A stretch of 64,000 nucleotides of DNA, from assembly GCF_002727185.1 (NCBI RefSeq), contig NZ_NIZW01000001.1, positions 1 through 64,000 of the forward strand, written 5' to 3'. Under the pieces are notes generated by a model, which ran no database searches, had not been told where the DNA came from, and saw nothing but the letters and a program-made list of their open reading frames with translations. Made by a program: the position numbers and the translations under genes. Below, in pieces: positions 25,150 through 34,222 of the stretch. Within the stretch, counting starts at the first letter, position 1, and each line of letters opens with the position of its first letter. This DNA comes from Rhodopirellula bahusiensis. Lineage in GTDB: Bacteria; Planctomycetota; Planctomycetia; Pirellulales; Pirellulaceae.

Positions 25150-26514
25150 TCAGAACTGAAACGCAGCCCCGATGTTCAGTCCATGAGCGATGAAGCTGCT
25201 GGTCGTCAAATCGTAGGCCGGTTGGTTGGTTCCCGTCGGTGCTTCCGGAGCGAACTGGGAGACGTTGCGATCGATCGCGTCTTCCACTCGGACCACATCC
25301 GACCAAACCATCATGCTGTATCCGATCGTCAGCTTCATATCGCGATGAACCTGAGTCGTCAGGTTCAGTCCAATTTCAGGCAGCACCATGAAGGACGAAT
25401 CATCATACGTCCCGATGTTGGTTGACTGAGCCAGCAGCCCACCGGCGAACGTAGAAGAGCCTCCGCCGGGAACCGTGTTTGTTGTTTGCCCCGCGATCGT
25501 CGTTTCGGCTCGGTTGACACCAAACGCGATTTTCGCGTGAGCGTCCCAAGTCGTCGCACCGTAGCATCGTTGCAACTGGAGGCCGACTTGCGCCCCGTGG
25601 AACTGGTTGTCAGCTTCGAACTGATCGAACAAGTCGACTGTCGTGCCTGAGATGATTGGGCCTTGAGCAGCGGTGTAGACCGACGATTGATCGATCCGAA
25701 GCATTTCGTCCAGGCTTCCGTATCGATATCCAACGAGGAAGTCCACACGTTGGCCTCGAACCGAAGACAACGCATGTCGGCGGTTGAACTCAAACGAGGC
25801 CAGTTCGTTCTCGGCTTGGACGTTGACTGATCCTGTCAAGAAATCCGGGTGAGCAATCAACATCGACGACTCGGCACCCGCATCGGTGTCAAACACCGGA
25901 CGAGCCAACAGGCCTCGATTGCTTTGATAGGTTTCCTCGTCTCGGAAGATCCCAATGCCGCTCAATTCAAATCCGTTCCCGCAATTGTCGTCGTTCCATC
26001 CCAGCGTCACACGCAAACCCGAACGCATCGAATCGAGCACGGTGCTGTTTCCGAACAACGTGGTGGTTCCCGATTGCCCGAGCACACCTGTGTCGACTGG
26101 ATCGGTGCCGTCCGGACTGGTCGTCACCAAGGGCGGCAAATCCATTCCATCGAGCGACCACAACAGGTATTCGGCTCGAACCCAAAAACGTCGTGCCGAT
26201 CGGTGCGTGACGCATCGATCGCACACACCACACCCGTCGCATGAACTGATGGCGTGGGAGGGTTCTTCGTAGTACTCAAACGTCGGTGAATCGAACGAAA
26301 CACCTTCGACCACAGAATCCGCCAGGACATCCTCACTGACATCCGTATCAAGGCTCTTGCCGTTGATCGACTTGGGGTACCAGGTCATCTTCTCGGTCGT
26401 TTCCGAGGCTCGGGCTCGACTGGATGATCCATTCGGACTTTGAGCGGAAACGCTCTGCGATGCCAGGATGCACCCCAGAATCGCGATCCACGGTGAAAGT
26501 CGGACAATGTTCAT
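25150..26514 (-). CDS. BBP7-family outer-membrane beta-barrel protein
   Basis: 454 residues from the ATG at 26514, which opens a good signal peptide (IVRLSPWIAILGCILASQSVSA); the frame continues to 26553. The planctomycete BBP7 family is recognised by RFWVRAEYLLWSLDGMDLPP followed by LVTTSPDGT, by LRVTLGWNDDNCGNGFELSG and by the C-terminal barrel segments (FSGTTVDLFDQF region, MVLPEIGLNLTTQVHRDMKL and TIGYSMMVWSDVVR). A CDGCGVCDRC cluster precedes the barrel and may form disulfides or bind metal. It is expected in the outer membrane. Family function is unknown. It is convergent to the cadherin-like gene. Confidence 0.85.
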   Translation of the reverse strand: MNIVRLSPWIAILGCILASQSVSAQSPNGSSSRARASETTEKMTWYPKSINGKSLDTDVSEDVLADSVVEGVSFDSPTFEYYEEPSHAISSCDGCGVCDRCVTHRSARRFWVRAEYLLWSLDGMDLPPLVTTSPDGTDPVDTGVLGQSGTTTLFGNSTVLDSMRSGLRVTLGWNDDNCGNGFELSGIGIFRDEETYQSNRGLLARPVFDTDAGAESSMLIAHPDFLTGSVNVQAENELASFEFNRRHALSSVRGQRVDFLVGYRYGSLDEMLRIDQSSVYTAAQGPIISGTTVDLFDQFEADNQFHGAQVGLQLQRCYGATTWDAHAKIAFGVNRAETTIAGQTTNTVPGGGSSTFAGGLLAQSTNIGTYDDSSFMVLPEIGLNLTTQVHRDMKLTIGYSMMVWSDVVRVEDAIDRNVSQFAPEAPTGTNQPAYDLTTSSFIAHGLNIGAAFQF

Positions 26515-27079
26515 GAATGAATGGGACGCCCGGGGGAAACCGTCGTCGTTCAAGTTCAGATGCTTTGTTTCGAAACAGCAGCGAGTTGATCAGACTGCAA
26601 CCATGCTGTCCTACACACCAGCGACGCTCGCCAACAAGAGCAACTCCGCAGCACATGAGGGGCTGATTCCATCCAGTGGGGCTCTTCCAAGCCGATTTCA
26701 ATCGAAGCGGTTACCTATGCGCGAGGATTGAGTGAACTGTCCGAGCGCGGGCCGCGACGACTCAAGTGCTTCCTTCGCTTTTCCGGCACACCGATGAAAT
26801 GGTTGCGGACGATTATTTTTCAAACCGCGCAGGCTGCCGAAGCCTCAATGCGGTTTCACGATGAAATGGACGAGGCAACGAAACCGTTTGCCGCCGGGAC
26901 GCAGGTGCCATCGGGCACGTGAGCCGTTTGGCGTTCGCCACGGTTGGCGTCTGGTCAACCGCCGCTAAAGCGGTGCGGCTCATTTAAACAGGCTATTAGG
27001 TAAATCAGTGGCATAGGCTTCCAGCCTGTGAAGGAGAAACCACAGGCTGGAAGCCTATGCCACAATGAGAATCCGTCCG
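26515..27079. other. Intergenic region with REP-like palindromes
   Basis: About 565 bp. Frames here are short and unconvincing. A palindromic element GTGAGCCG...CGGCTCA lies at about 26919-26981, and a second palindrome at 27008-27064 is listed separately. Confidence 0.5.
27008..27064. repeat. REP-like palindrome, same family as 14791-14854
   Basis: TGGCATAGGCTTCCAGCCTG and its inverted copy separated by about 14 nt. It lies just beyond the 3' end of the hypothetical gene at 27080. Confidence 0.8.
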
Positions 27080-28456
27080 TCACGCTCCGCGACTCAACAG
27101 AACGGGTTGCTGTGGAACCTTCTGCAGCGTTTCCAGTGCAATGGGAAGATGCTCGGGGCTGTTCTGGAACAGTTTTTCAAAGTGCGATTGAGGATCATAG
27201 AGCCAGCGCCGGTACGCTGTGGCGATCAAATCGATGAGTTCATAGTCACACGCTCGCAACACGCGAACGAAACATCGGTCCAGCGCAGGCACGACCTCCT
27301 CCGGAACGGAATCCTGCATGCACAAAGCATATAGGCCGGCGAAAGTGAGGTGCTTTGGATGGGCTTCCAGCATCGTTGCTGCCGTCTCCACCGCCGCGTC
27401 ATCCAGCCCGCCTAGCCGTGCAAGAACGCACATGCTTTTGGCACAGACTTCATCATCGCGGTGATCCGTCAGAGAACGAAGTCCACGAACAAGGGACTCG
27501 CTGGCAATTGCTGGTTGCTGGGACGCCATCCGTTCCATCGCCGCGATCGCATTCAGCGTGATCGCGACGTTCGCAGACCCCAGTTTGTCGATCAGCAAGG
27601 ACGCTTGCTGGTCATCCAGCTTACCATTCGAATTCAAATGCCGAATCGCGATCACCTGACTGGATGCCGATGAATCGGCTGCCAGTTTCCACCATTCGCT
27701 CTGCGACTGCGTCAACAGAACCTGCTTCGCCCGGGGTCGAAAGAAGGAATCGTTTGTTTTCAGCAGGAACTTCAGCGACCTTTTCATTGGGCGTTTCAGG
27801 TCGCTGGGCAAATCGTTTGACCACTCGGGAGCCGCATCGTCACGCCCCCATGCGGCAATCGCGTTGGCATAAGCGAGTGATTGGCCGTCGAGAAACGGTC
27901 GAGGATAAACGTCCCACTGCGTCGAATCCCAATGAACCGGATGCTTGGCAACCAGGCTGATGCTGTTGCGAATCATGCCAAGTCCCGTGCCGACGACGGC
28001 CAGGTCGACTTGTTCAGGCAAATGTACCCCGGCAAAGTTGTTTTGCGAAAGCAAATCGCAGACGACGGCATTGATCAGCGTGGCCAGCCCCATCGCCGGA
28101 TCGCTGTCGATCGTCTGATCAAGCATGATGCTGCGGTCCGCCGGTTCATAGCGACCAGCCAGCCCGCTGGGACCATCGCAAGACCCACCACCGCAACAGC
28201 CACCGCCAGCACTCGGAGCCTGCGGGAGGGCATTGCGAACCTGGATTCCATTGACATCATGCCCGAGGTGTTTTCCGATAAACGCGATCACGTGTTGCGG
28301 ATTCCGCTCACCTTCATAGAGGTCGAAGATGGTTTTACGACCTACCACCGGAAGCAAGAGCCGTTCAAAGCCGACACATTCAGCGATCTGTTGCAAGCAA
28401 AATTCAATCCGCGACTTCGCGGAATCAGGCAGGTTCGCTTTCGGTTGAAAGAACAC
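27080..28456 (-). CDS. Hypothetical protein with HEAT-like C-terminus
   Basis: 458 residues, unrecognised. The N-terminal part (FCLQQIAECVGFERLLLPVV) precedes a Gly/Cys-rich linker GGGCCGGGSCDG at about residue 85. A middle block contains DRSIMLDQTIDSDPAMGLAT and LINAVVCDLLSQNNFAGVHL, which faintly resembles metal-free remnants of a peptidase-like domain. The C-terminal half has paired helices of the HEAT/armadillo sort (VAITLNAIAAMERMASQ, DDEVCAKSMCVLARLGGLDD, PKHLTFAGLYALC). No signal peptide, so probably cytoplasmic. It stands alone, with palindromic repeats on both sides. Confidence 0.65.
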   Translation of the reverse strand: MFFQPKANLPDSAKSRIEFCLQQIAECVGFERLLLPVVGRKTIFDLYEGERNPQHVIAFIGKHLGHDVNGIQVRNALPQAPSAGGGCCGGGSCDGPSGLAGRYEPADRSIMLDQTIDSDPAMGLATLINAVVCDLLSQNNFAGVHLPEQVDLAVVGTGLGMIRNSISLVAKHPVHWDSTQWDVYPRPFLDGQSLAYANAIAAWGRDDAAPEWSNDLPSDLKRPMKRSLKFLLKTNDSFFRPRAKQVLLTQSQSEWWKLAADSSASSQVIAIRHLNSNGKLDDQQASLLIDKLGSANVAITLNAIAAMERMASQQPAIASESLVRGLRSLTDHRDDEVCAKSMCVLARLGGLDDAAVETAATMLEAHPKHLTFAGLYALCMQDSVPEEVVPALDRCFVRVLRACDYELIDLIATAYRRWLYDPQSHFEKLFQNSPEHLPIALETLQKVPQQPVLLSRGA

Positions 28457-28807
28457 GATGCAGCACTCGGAATTTTAGGGGAATGACCGAACAAGTTCAC
28501 CGAACAAGACAGGACGCCGATCGTTGACCAGAGTACTGAAACCCCAGACCCCAAGGCAGCGCCAGTTTGGAGGAGCATCCGTAAGCGCCGTGCGTGCCAT
28601 CCAAACGCCGATCCGTCAGGAGCACCCACGGCCAAACGCCCCAGTCAATGCCCGCCACGCAGTGCCGCGACACGCTCAAGTTGACTCGCCTGTTCTTGAG
28701 CGGGTGATCGCGCGGGAATCGCCGATTCTGTCGACCCCGAGAACTGGTCCAGCATGCAGGCCGATACCAAAGGCGATATCTACGAAGGTCTGCTCGAAAA
28801 GATTTGG

Positions 28808-28874
28808 TGAGCGACAAGACGCTAGCCGTCGGTTCGTTGCGCTGAAATACCGGCGGCTAGCGTCTTGCCGCTCA
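28808..28874. repeat. REPIN-like palindrome inside the hsdM remnant
   Basis: Two inverted REP-like units (TGAGCGACAAGACGCTAGCC and its near-complement GGCTAGCGTCTTGCCGCTCA) form a hairpin of about 67 nt. It starts exactly where the first hsdM fragment stops and just before the second resumes. Confidence 0.8.
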
Positions 28875-29019
28875 CGGCGGCTGGGAACTGGTTCCCAATA
28901 TGGCTCGCCTGTGCGTGATGAATCTCTTTCTGCACGGCGTTGACGGCGCCCCGTGTCCGATCGAGGCCGGAGCCGACTGGCTGGCCGGTGAACCGGGTGA
29001 GCGTTTCAGCCTGATCATG

Positions 29020-29051
29020 TGAGCGTCAAGGCGCTAGCCGACGGTTCGTTG
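29020..29051 (+). repeat. REP-like unit left of the RAYT gene
   Basis: TGAGCGTCAAGGCGCTAGCC followed by GACGGTTCGTTG, directly after the second hsdM fragment and 19 bp before the RAYT start codon. Confidence 0.75.
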
Positions 29052-29070
29052 CCTCCAGTACGATGGTTGA

Positions 29071-29592
29071 ATGGCCAACGATGCAAACGATCCGATAACG
29101 CTCTTCATCACATGGACTGCATATGGTTCATGGTTACCAGGAGACGCGCGTGGTTGGAAGAAATGGAAACGGGGTGAACAGCAACCGCAGCCAGTGCTTG
29201 AGGACTGGTGCAAAGATCGAATGAAGGAGGACGCGGTTCTGCTGGACGAGCAACATCGCGAATCGGTGGAAGATGTGATTCGTAAGCACTCGCAAATTCG
29301 TGGTTGAGAATTGCACGCCGTTTCTGTCCGATCAAATCATGTTCATGTTGTTGTGACGGTCGTTCCAAAAACGGGAAACAACGACTATCGAGTGGCCGAC
29401 GGCATCAAGCGAGTCCGTGATGAATTGAAAGCGAACGCGACTCGCGCTGTTAGGAGGTGTGAGAATCCGATTGCGAACGCAAAGGTCTGGACCAAAGGCG
29501 GGGACATTCAATTCGTTGATACGGATGATGATTTGGAACAGGTGATGATTTACGTTTTGGAAGCTCAAGATAGGATGGAACGCGATAAGTAG
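29071..29592 (+). pseudogene. RAYT-type (IS200-like) transposase with in-frame TGA
   Basis: A REP-associated tyrosine transposase in one frame, split by a TGA at 29305-29307. The upstream part (LFITWTAYGSWLPGDARGW) is the usual N-terminus. After the stop the frame continues LHAVSVRSNHVHVVVTVVP with the metal-binding His pair (NHVHVVV), KVWTKGGDIQFVDTDDDLEQ, and the catalytic tyrosine in IYVLEAQD. In relatives the residue at the stop position is, as I recall, tryptophan (RGWxLHAV), so one G-to-A change (TGG to TGA) probably created the stop. Inverted REP-like units flank the gene on both sides, as for typical RAYTs. Possibly inactive, or read through. Confidence 0.8.
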
Positions 29593-29596
29593 GGGT

Positions 29597-29627
29597 GACG
29601 AACCGGCGGCTAGCGCCTTGCCGCTCA
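29597..29627 (-). repeat. REP-like unit right of the RAYT gene
   Basis: GACGAACCGGCGGCTAGCGC followed by CTTGCCGCTCA, the inverted counterpart of the unit at 29020-29051, starting 5 bp after the RAYT stop. Confidence 0.75.
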
Positions 29628-30017
29628 CGGGAGCACATCAAGACGTTGCTGGAAATCGACGGCCGAGCTGCGATCGTCGTCCCGGACAACATCCTCTTCG
29701 AGTGCGTAGCCGGAGAGACGGTCCGCACGAACCCGCACTTTACCCTCCCCCCCTAAAGCGATCCAACCTCGACATCTTCTGGCTCAAAGATGACTCGCTC
29801 GAAGACAGCGAGAACCTGCCCGCCCCAGAGGTGCTGGCCCAAAACATCGCAGATGGTTTGCAAACGGCGTTGGAACAGTTCTCAGCGATCGCAGCTAAAC
29901 TCGCGAAGTGACGTAAGTTGGAGCAACCTCATTCACGAAGCACCTCGACGAATTGCCTTCCGCGTTCCAGGCGACGGCGACACTCAATGTACCGGTAGCT
30001 GACGCCGGGCGATGTCT

Positions 30018-30464
30018 TTAGCCTTGCGGCTTGGTCGCTTTCTGCAGGGCGGTTTGCAGCGTTGAGAGAGCGGATAGTCCTTCGCTTTGGAACAGGACTT
30101 CGCCTTGGTGGATCATCACCAGGGTGGGGACAGCGCGGACTTGGTATTGCTCGGCCAGTTCGGGGGACTCTACCACGTTGACGCGAGCGAAGAGGGCTGC
30201 GTCGGCGTGCTCCTCCGCCACCGGCAATAATTGCGGTTCGAGCTGGCGGCACACCGGGCAGTAGTCGCCGTAAAAATCCAACACGACGGGTTTTTCACTG
30301 GCGAGCACGATGGCTCGGTAGTTCTCGTCCGTGACGAGCGTGGTTGTGGAGGCGAAGTCTGGATTTCGCTCGGCGACGTCTTGCGGCCCCACAAGGAATT
30401 GACTCATCACGAATGAACACAGCCCAATGGCGAACACCGCGATGGCGAACACTCGAAATTTCAT
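30018..30464 (-). CDS. Membrane-anchored thioredoxin-like protein
   Basis: 148 residues. The N-terminal hydrophobic segment (VFAIAVFAIGLCSFVM) is a signal anchor. A thioredoxin fold follows, with the redox motif CPVC at residues 69-72 in VLDFYGDYCPVCRQLEPQ, and the cis-proline region VRAVPTLVMIHQGEVLF. It would face the periplasm or paryphoplasm and exchange disulfides. It starts 10 bp after the S9 peptidase gene, so the two are very likely one transcript. A CPVC active site rather than CGPC suggests a tuned redox potential. Confidence 0.85.
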   Translation of the reverse strand: MKFRVFAIAVFAIGLCSFVMSQFLVGPQDVAERNPDFASTTTLVTDENYRAIVLASEKPVVLDFYGDYCPVCRQLEPQLLPVAEEHADAALFARVNVVESPELAEQYQVRAVPTLVMIHQGEVLFQSEGLSALSTLQTALQKATKPQG

Positions 30465-30474
30465 CTGTGCAACC

Positions 30475-32532
30475 TTATCCCGCGGCCGGTTCGTACGTCA
30501 CCTTGCTCACGTCGACTCGTAGTTCTTCAAGACGACTGGCAACGTCATCGGGCATCTCCTCTTGGTAGCGACCGCCGATTTGTCCAGCCAGGAAGGCTTC
30601 GATTTCGGCGTACATGGCCATGCGGTTGACGGGCTTGGCAAACCCATGGCCCTCGTCGTCGGCCAGCAAGTAACTGATCGCGTGACCGGCATCGCGAAGT
30701 GCGATCGCGATTTGATCGGCTTCGGCTTGCTTGACCCTCGGGTCGTTCGCTCCCTGCACGATCAACAATGGCTTGGAGATCTTTTCGGCACTGAACAGCG
30801 GGCTGGTTTCGCGAATTCGAGCTTTGCCTGCTTCGGTGCTCGGGTCGCCCACCATACCGTACAAGAACGCTCGCCCTGATTCCCAGTACGGCGGAATCGA
30901 ATCGAGCAGCGTGAAAATGTTGCTGGGGCCGACAATGTCGACACCGCATGCGTACAGATCCGGCGTGAATGCCAATCCGGCCAACGTTGCGTAACCGCCG
31001 TAGCTGCCACCCATGATGGCCACGCGATCCTTGTCGGCGATGCCCTGATCAATCAAATGCTTCACGCCCCAAGTGATGTCGTCCTGCATCAACTTTCCCC
31101 ATTGCAAGTCGCCCGCGTTGAGGAACTTCTTTCCGTAGCCACCGCTGGCCCGGAAGTTGGGTTGCAGCACCGCGTAGCCTCGATTGGCCAGGAACTGAAC
31201 CGTTGCGCTGAAACCCCATGTGTCGCGTGGGCCTTTGGGGCCGCCGTGAACCAACACGACCACTGGCAAGTTCTTCGCTTCAACGCCCGCGGGTACGGTC
31301 AGGTACGCAGGAATCTCCAAACCGTCGCTGCTGGCGTAGCGAATCGACTGCATCGGTGCCAAGTATTCCTCCACTTCTTTCAGCTCAGGCCGTGGAGTGT
31401 ACTGATGAATCAGTTCGCGTTTTTCCGCGTCGAAGTACCAGGCTTCGGCAGCGTACTTGTCGCCGTGAACTGCAATCAGGAATTTGCTGTAGTCGTTGGT
31501 CGAGCTTTGAAACGCGATCTCGCGGCCAGGGAACTTTTCTTGCAGGAATTTGTAGTTGGCTTCCCAGGTTTTGTCTCGCCAGTAGTAACGAGTCTTGTCG
31601 TCGGTGTAGGACGTCGAGATGATTTCGCGAGTGTTACGGTCCAGCCGAAGTCCACCGAAATCAACGGCTTGCTCTGGATCGCTTTCCAACAACTCGGCCT
31701 GCTTCGTGCCAGGATTCATCGTGTACAAGGTCAGCAGGTCGAGTTCGCCCTTGTTGGTGACCAAGTAAAAGTTCTCGTTCTTCGCGTCCCAACCACTGAC
31801 GCCTGCGTTTTCGGTGACGGACGTTTCGTAGATCGGAACCAAGTCATCGCCGTCTTTGCGAAGAAGCATCGTGTTGCCGGCAGGGTCGGTGCGGCTGAGC
31901 AGACGCAGGTTGTCGTCCCAATCGAATTCATAACCGGTGATGCGATCGTCGTTCTGATAAACCAGCGTCAAGTCACCCGTGGAAATCTCGAGGCGATAAA
32001 GATCGTGCCACGCCTTATCGCGGTCGTTCAATCCGATCCAAAGCAAGTCGGGATTGTTCTGGCTGGCGTGCATGATCTGTGCGGTCACATCTTCCATCGG
32101 CGTCAGGTTCCGCGACTCGGGCGTCTCATTGCCAGCTTCGGGTTTCGACGCCGGATCAACGGCGAACAGGTTCATGTTTTCGTCACCGCCGGAATCCTTG
32201 ACGAACAGAATGAACTTGCCGTCTTCCGTCCACGTGTATCCATGCAGCGGCCGCTCGCTATCGGTCAACGGACGAGCCGCGTCAAACGGCTCGGCGAATT
32301 CTTTCACCCACACGTTCATGATCCCTTGATACGGCTTCATGAACGAGATGAATTTCCCGTCGGGGCTCAACTGCCCGCCAGCAATTTGAGGATTACCAAA
32401 GAACAGTTCGCGATCTAGCAACGGAGTCACCTCATCGGTTTCGGATGGATTCACTTGAGCGAAGGCGAAATCGCAATGGCAGACGCACGCCAAGATTGTC
32501 GACGCGAAGAGGGCAATCAGATTTTTGTTCAT
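30475..32532 (-). CDS. S9 family (prolyl oligopeptidase-type) peptidase
   Basis: 685 residues from the ATG at 32532, which starts a signal peptide ([18 protein letters not shown]); the frame goes back to 32565. The N-terminal half is a WD/beta-propeller-like region ([38 protein letters not shown]). The C-terminal alpha/beta-hydrolase domain has the nucleophile GGSYGGYAT (Ser510), [20 protein letters not shown] with the acid, and DDEGHGF with the catalytic His. It resembles acylaminoacyl-peptidase or dipeptidyl-peptidase types exported to degrade peptides. It lies 10 bp from the thioredoxin-like gene, which may help fold it. Confidence 0.92.
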   Translation of the reverse strand: MNKNLIALFASTILACVCHCDFAFAQVNPSETDEVTPLLDRELFFGNPQIAGGQLSPDGKFISFMKPYQGIMNVWVKEFAEPFDAARPLTDSERPLHGYTWTEDGKFILFVKDSGGDENMNLFAVDPASKPEAGNETPESRNLTPMEDVTAQIMHASQNNPDLLWIGLNDRDKAWHDLYRLEISTGDLTLVYQNDDRITGYEFDWDDNLRLLSRTDPAGNTMLLRKDGDDLVPIYETSVTENAGVSGWDAKNENFYLVTNKGELDLLTLYTMNPGTKQAELLESDPEQAVDFGGLRLDRNTREIISTSYTDDKTRYYWRDKTWEANYKFLQEKFPGREIAFQSSTNDYSKFLIAVHGDKYAAEAWYFDAEKRELIHQYTPRPELKEVEEYLAPMQSIRYASSDGLEIPAYLTVPAGVEAKNLPVVVLVHGGPKGPRDTWGFSATVQFLANRGYAVLQPNFRASGGYGKKFLNAGDLQWGKLMQDDITWGVKHLIDQGIADKDRVAIMGGSYGGYATLAGLAFTPDLYACGVDIVGPSNIFTLLDSIPPYWESGRAFLYGMVGDPSTEAGKARIRETSPLFSAEKISKPLLIVQGANDPRVKQAEADQIAIALRDAGHAISYLLADDEGHGFAKPVNRMAMYAEIEAFLAGQIGGRYQEEMPDDVASRLEELRVDVSKVTYEPAAG

Positions 32533-33010
32533 CGGACAGACTTCTGGGAGGGACAGGACGACCAATCAATCATAGGCATCGCGGAAGCATCGCGTGAACA
32601 TGAAGCCGGATGGGATTCTAGCCAGCCTTGGATGGAACATCCGAAAGCAACTTCCCACTCGCTACACATGCATCTTTTTTGCAAGTAGGGTTTTGTCATT
32701 CACGGGACATCAACGCCAGTGGGCAGGAACGATCAGACACAACCATGCAGCCGTTTGGGCGATAACGAAACCTCAGGCGATGCCTGGGGCTATCTAAGAG
32801 CTGCCCCGCCTGGGCGTAGGCCAGAACGAAAATCAACAACGCCTCATCCATGTCAACGCCACCTGCCTAGCCGTCCAGCGTTCGCCGTGATGATGGCCGC
32901 CTTGATTTGATGCACGCATCGTTGACGTTGCGATCGCAGCTTTGCTGCCCAGTTGATTGGAGCCATAAAAAAGCACCGCCTGAAACCAAAGTTTCAGGCG
33001 GTGCTTTTAC
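32533..33010. other. Intergenic region before tRNA-Ser
   Basis: About 480 bp with no supported gene. It holds a terminator hairpin at its end and otherwise only short, unconvincing frames. Confidence 0.5.
32968..33008. terminator. Rho-independent-type bidirectional terminator
   Basis: Perfect 18-bp stem AAAAGCACCGCCTGAAAC / GTTTCAGGCGGTGCTTTT around a CAAA-type loop, with A and T runs at both ends. It sits 8 bp from the tRNA 3' end and is likely to stop tRNA transcription. Confidence 0.9.
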
Positions 33011-33015
33011 AGAAG

Positions 33016-33097
33016 CGGAGGACACGGGACTCGAACCCGCAATCCATTGCTGGACAACTGATTTCGAATCAGCCTGCTAGCCATTCGCTTATCCTCC
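33016..33097 (-). tRNA. tRNA-Ser (anticodon CGA)
   Basis: On the minus strand: acceptor stem GGAGGAT / GTCCTCC, an anticodon arm CTGAT-TCGAAA-ATCAG with anticodon CGA, a long variable arm (TTGTCCAGCAATGGATTG) typical of class II tRNAs, and a T-loop GGGTTCGAGTCCC. No CCA is encoded. The anticodon and long variable arm fix the identity as serine. Confidence 0.95.
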
Positions 33098-33126
33098 AGA
33101 TCAGGGCGTCATTCTGACAAAAGCCG

Positions 33127-33606
33127 TCAGCCCGTCAAGTCATCGCGTGCGGCGACTTGGACGTTGAACTCAAATTGTTGCTGTCCAGGTAGTTGTTGCC
33201 GGATCTTCGACAGCAAAGTGCTCTCTCGGGAGAGACGATCCTCGATTTCTGCGGCTCGGGGGTGGTCCGAAGCCACTCGAATTTCGTCGCCGGACAGCTG
33301 CAGATTGACTTCCGATCCGGGAGCCAACCCCATGTCTCGCAGGAATTTCCCAAGAGTTTCGCGAATCGCATCCAATCCGCCTTCTGAGTCGCCGGTTGCT
33401 GAATCAGCCTGATCCGCGGTTCCGGCGAAAATGTCAGCGAAGGAACTCCCTGATTCTTTCGACTCACGCAGATTCTCGACAACGTCACCAGCTGATTCAA
33501 TCAACTGCGAGGCAACCTGGCCGGTCGCTTGGACGGCGCGGATTGCCAACCCAGAATAGATTGGCAACGACATCAGCGGCAGCGGAAACGATCGGTGAGC
33601 CATCAA
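33127..33606 (-). CDS. Hypothetical protein (159 aa)
   Basis: Unrecognised. The N-terminus (PLPLMSLPIYSGLAIRAV) is mildly hydrophobic; starts at 33606 or 33573 are possible. The middle is Ser/Asp-rich and the C-terminal third (LRDMGLAPGSEVNLQLSGDE followed by IRVASDHPRAAEIEDRLS) looks like a small alpha/beta unit. No clear signal peptide and no cysteines. It lies between the tRNA and a small secreted-protein gene on the same strand. Function unknown. Confidence 0.6.
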   Translation of the reverse strand: MMAHRSFPLPLMSLPIYSGLAIRAVQATGQVASQLIESAGDVVENLRESKESGSSFADIFAGTADQADSATGDSEGGLDAIRETLGKFLRDMGLAPGSEVNLQLSGDEIRVASDHPRAAEIEDRLSRESTLLSKIRQQLPGQQQFEFNVQVAARDDLTG

Positions 33607-33642
33607 AGCCGTCTTTCAAAAGAGAGTATGCGGAGACGTTGC

Positions 33643-33972
33643 TCAGTGTTTGTGCTGAGTCTCGAAACCGTATTCCTTCAACCATTTCTCCCACTTGTGA
33701 GCTTCGTCGTGAGTTTTCAGTTGCAGCGTCTTCCATTCCACACAGCGATACTTCAAATCGTCGTGACCGTTGTGGGCGTGACGCTGAGTTTCGCACTTCA
33801 ACGTCTTGAGCGTCTTTTCGATCGTGTCCGCCGACTTTTTGTCGTGAATGTGCTTGGCTTTCCATTCTTTGCAGCGATAGTTCACGGTTTCGGCAGCCGA
33901 AACTTCAGCGGCAGACGGAGTCGCAAGCGAGAAACCAGCAACCATCAATGACAACAAAACCAGTCGGAACAT
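33643..33972 (-). CDS. Small secreted protein with an internal duplication
   Basis: 109 residues from the ATG at 33972, which opens a signal peptide (FRLVLLSLMVAGFSLATPSA); the frame continues to 33999. After cleavage it has two copies of one unit: VNYRCKEWKAKHIHDKKSAD and LKYRCVEWKTLQLKTHDEAH, each ending in a His-rich tail (ETQRHAH, ETQHKH). Each unit has a conserved YRCxEWK. The cysteines and histidines may bind a metal. Not assigned to a family. Confidence 0.7.
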   Translation of the reverse strand: MFRLVLLSLMVAGFSLATPSAAEVSAAETVNYRCKEWKAKHIHDKKSADTIEKTLKTLKCETQRHAHNGHDDLKYRCVEWKTLQLKTHDEAHKWEKWLKEYGFETQHKH

Positions 33973-34222
33973 GGGGTGGGATTCCTGGGTAGGGAACACA
34001 AGGTGGGAAGTTCACAGTGTGTTGATTACCCCACAATCCCTCGCCAGGTCAAGCCAATTTGGGCGTGGGCCAATTGCGACGCACGACCGATCGAGAACCA
34101 TTTGCCGAATCACCCGAACAGGTTGTCCAAATTGCTCTGCCTCGATTCCTCGCGATCAAACGAGCGTGATTTGATAAAATCGACTCCCTTGTCATCGTGT
34201 TCGCTTCGTTCCCCTCCCCTTT

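Larger units (their letters stand above)
28690..29911 (+). pseudogene. Decayed type I restriction methyltransferase (hsdM) remnants
   Basis: Three stretches translate to parts of a type I N6-adenine methyltransferase in the correct order. About 28718-28807: ENWSSMQADTKGDIYEGLLE. 28885-29019: ELVPNMARLCVMNLFLHGVD and a GERFSLIM end that corresponds to the region just before the NPPF motif. 29631-29756: a HIKTLLEIDGRAAIVVPDNI stretch, then GETVRTNPHFTL, where two parts of the family are joined by deletion. 29762-29911, after a frameshift: SNLDIFWLKDDSLEDSENLP and the C-terminal end. The SAM-binding and NPPF catalytic motifs are lost. REP-like palindromes and a REP-flanked RAYT gene sit at the breaks. 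Clearly non-functional; no hsdS or hsdR is visible nearby. Confidence 0.8.

Noticed and set aside
29912-30252. A minus frame near the thioredoxin gene
   Set aside because: It overlaps the thioredoxin-like gene out of frame and has no family features.
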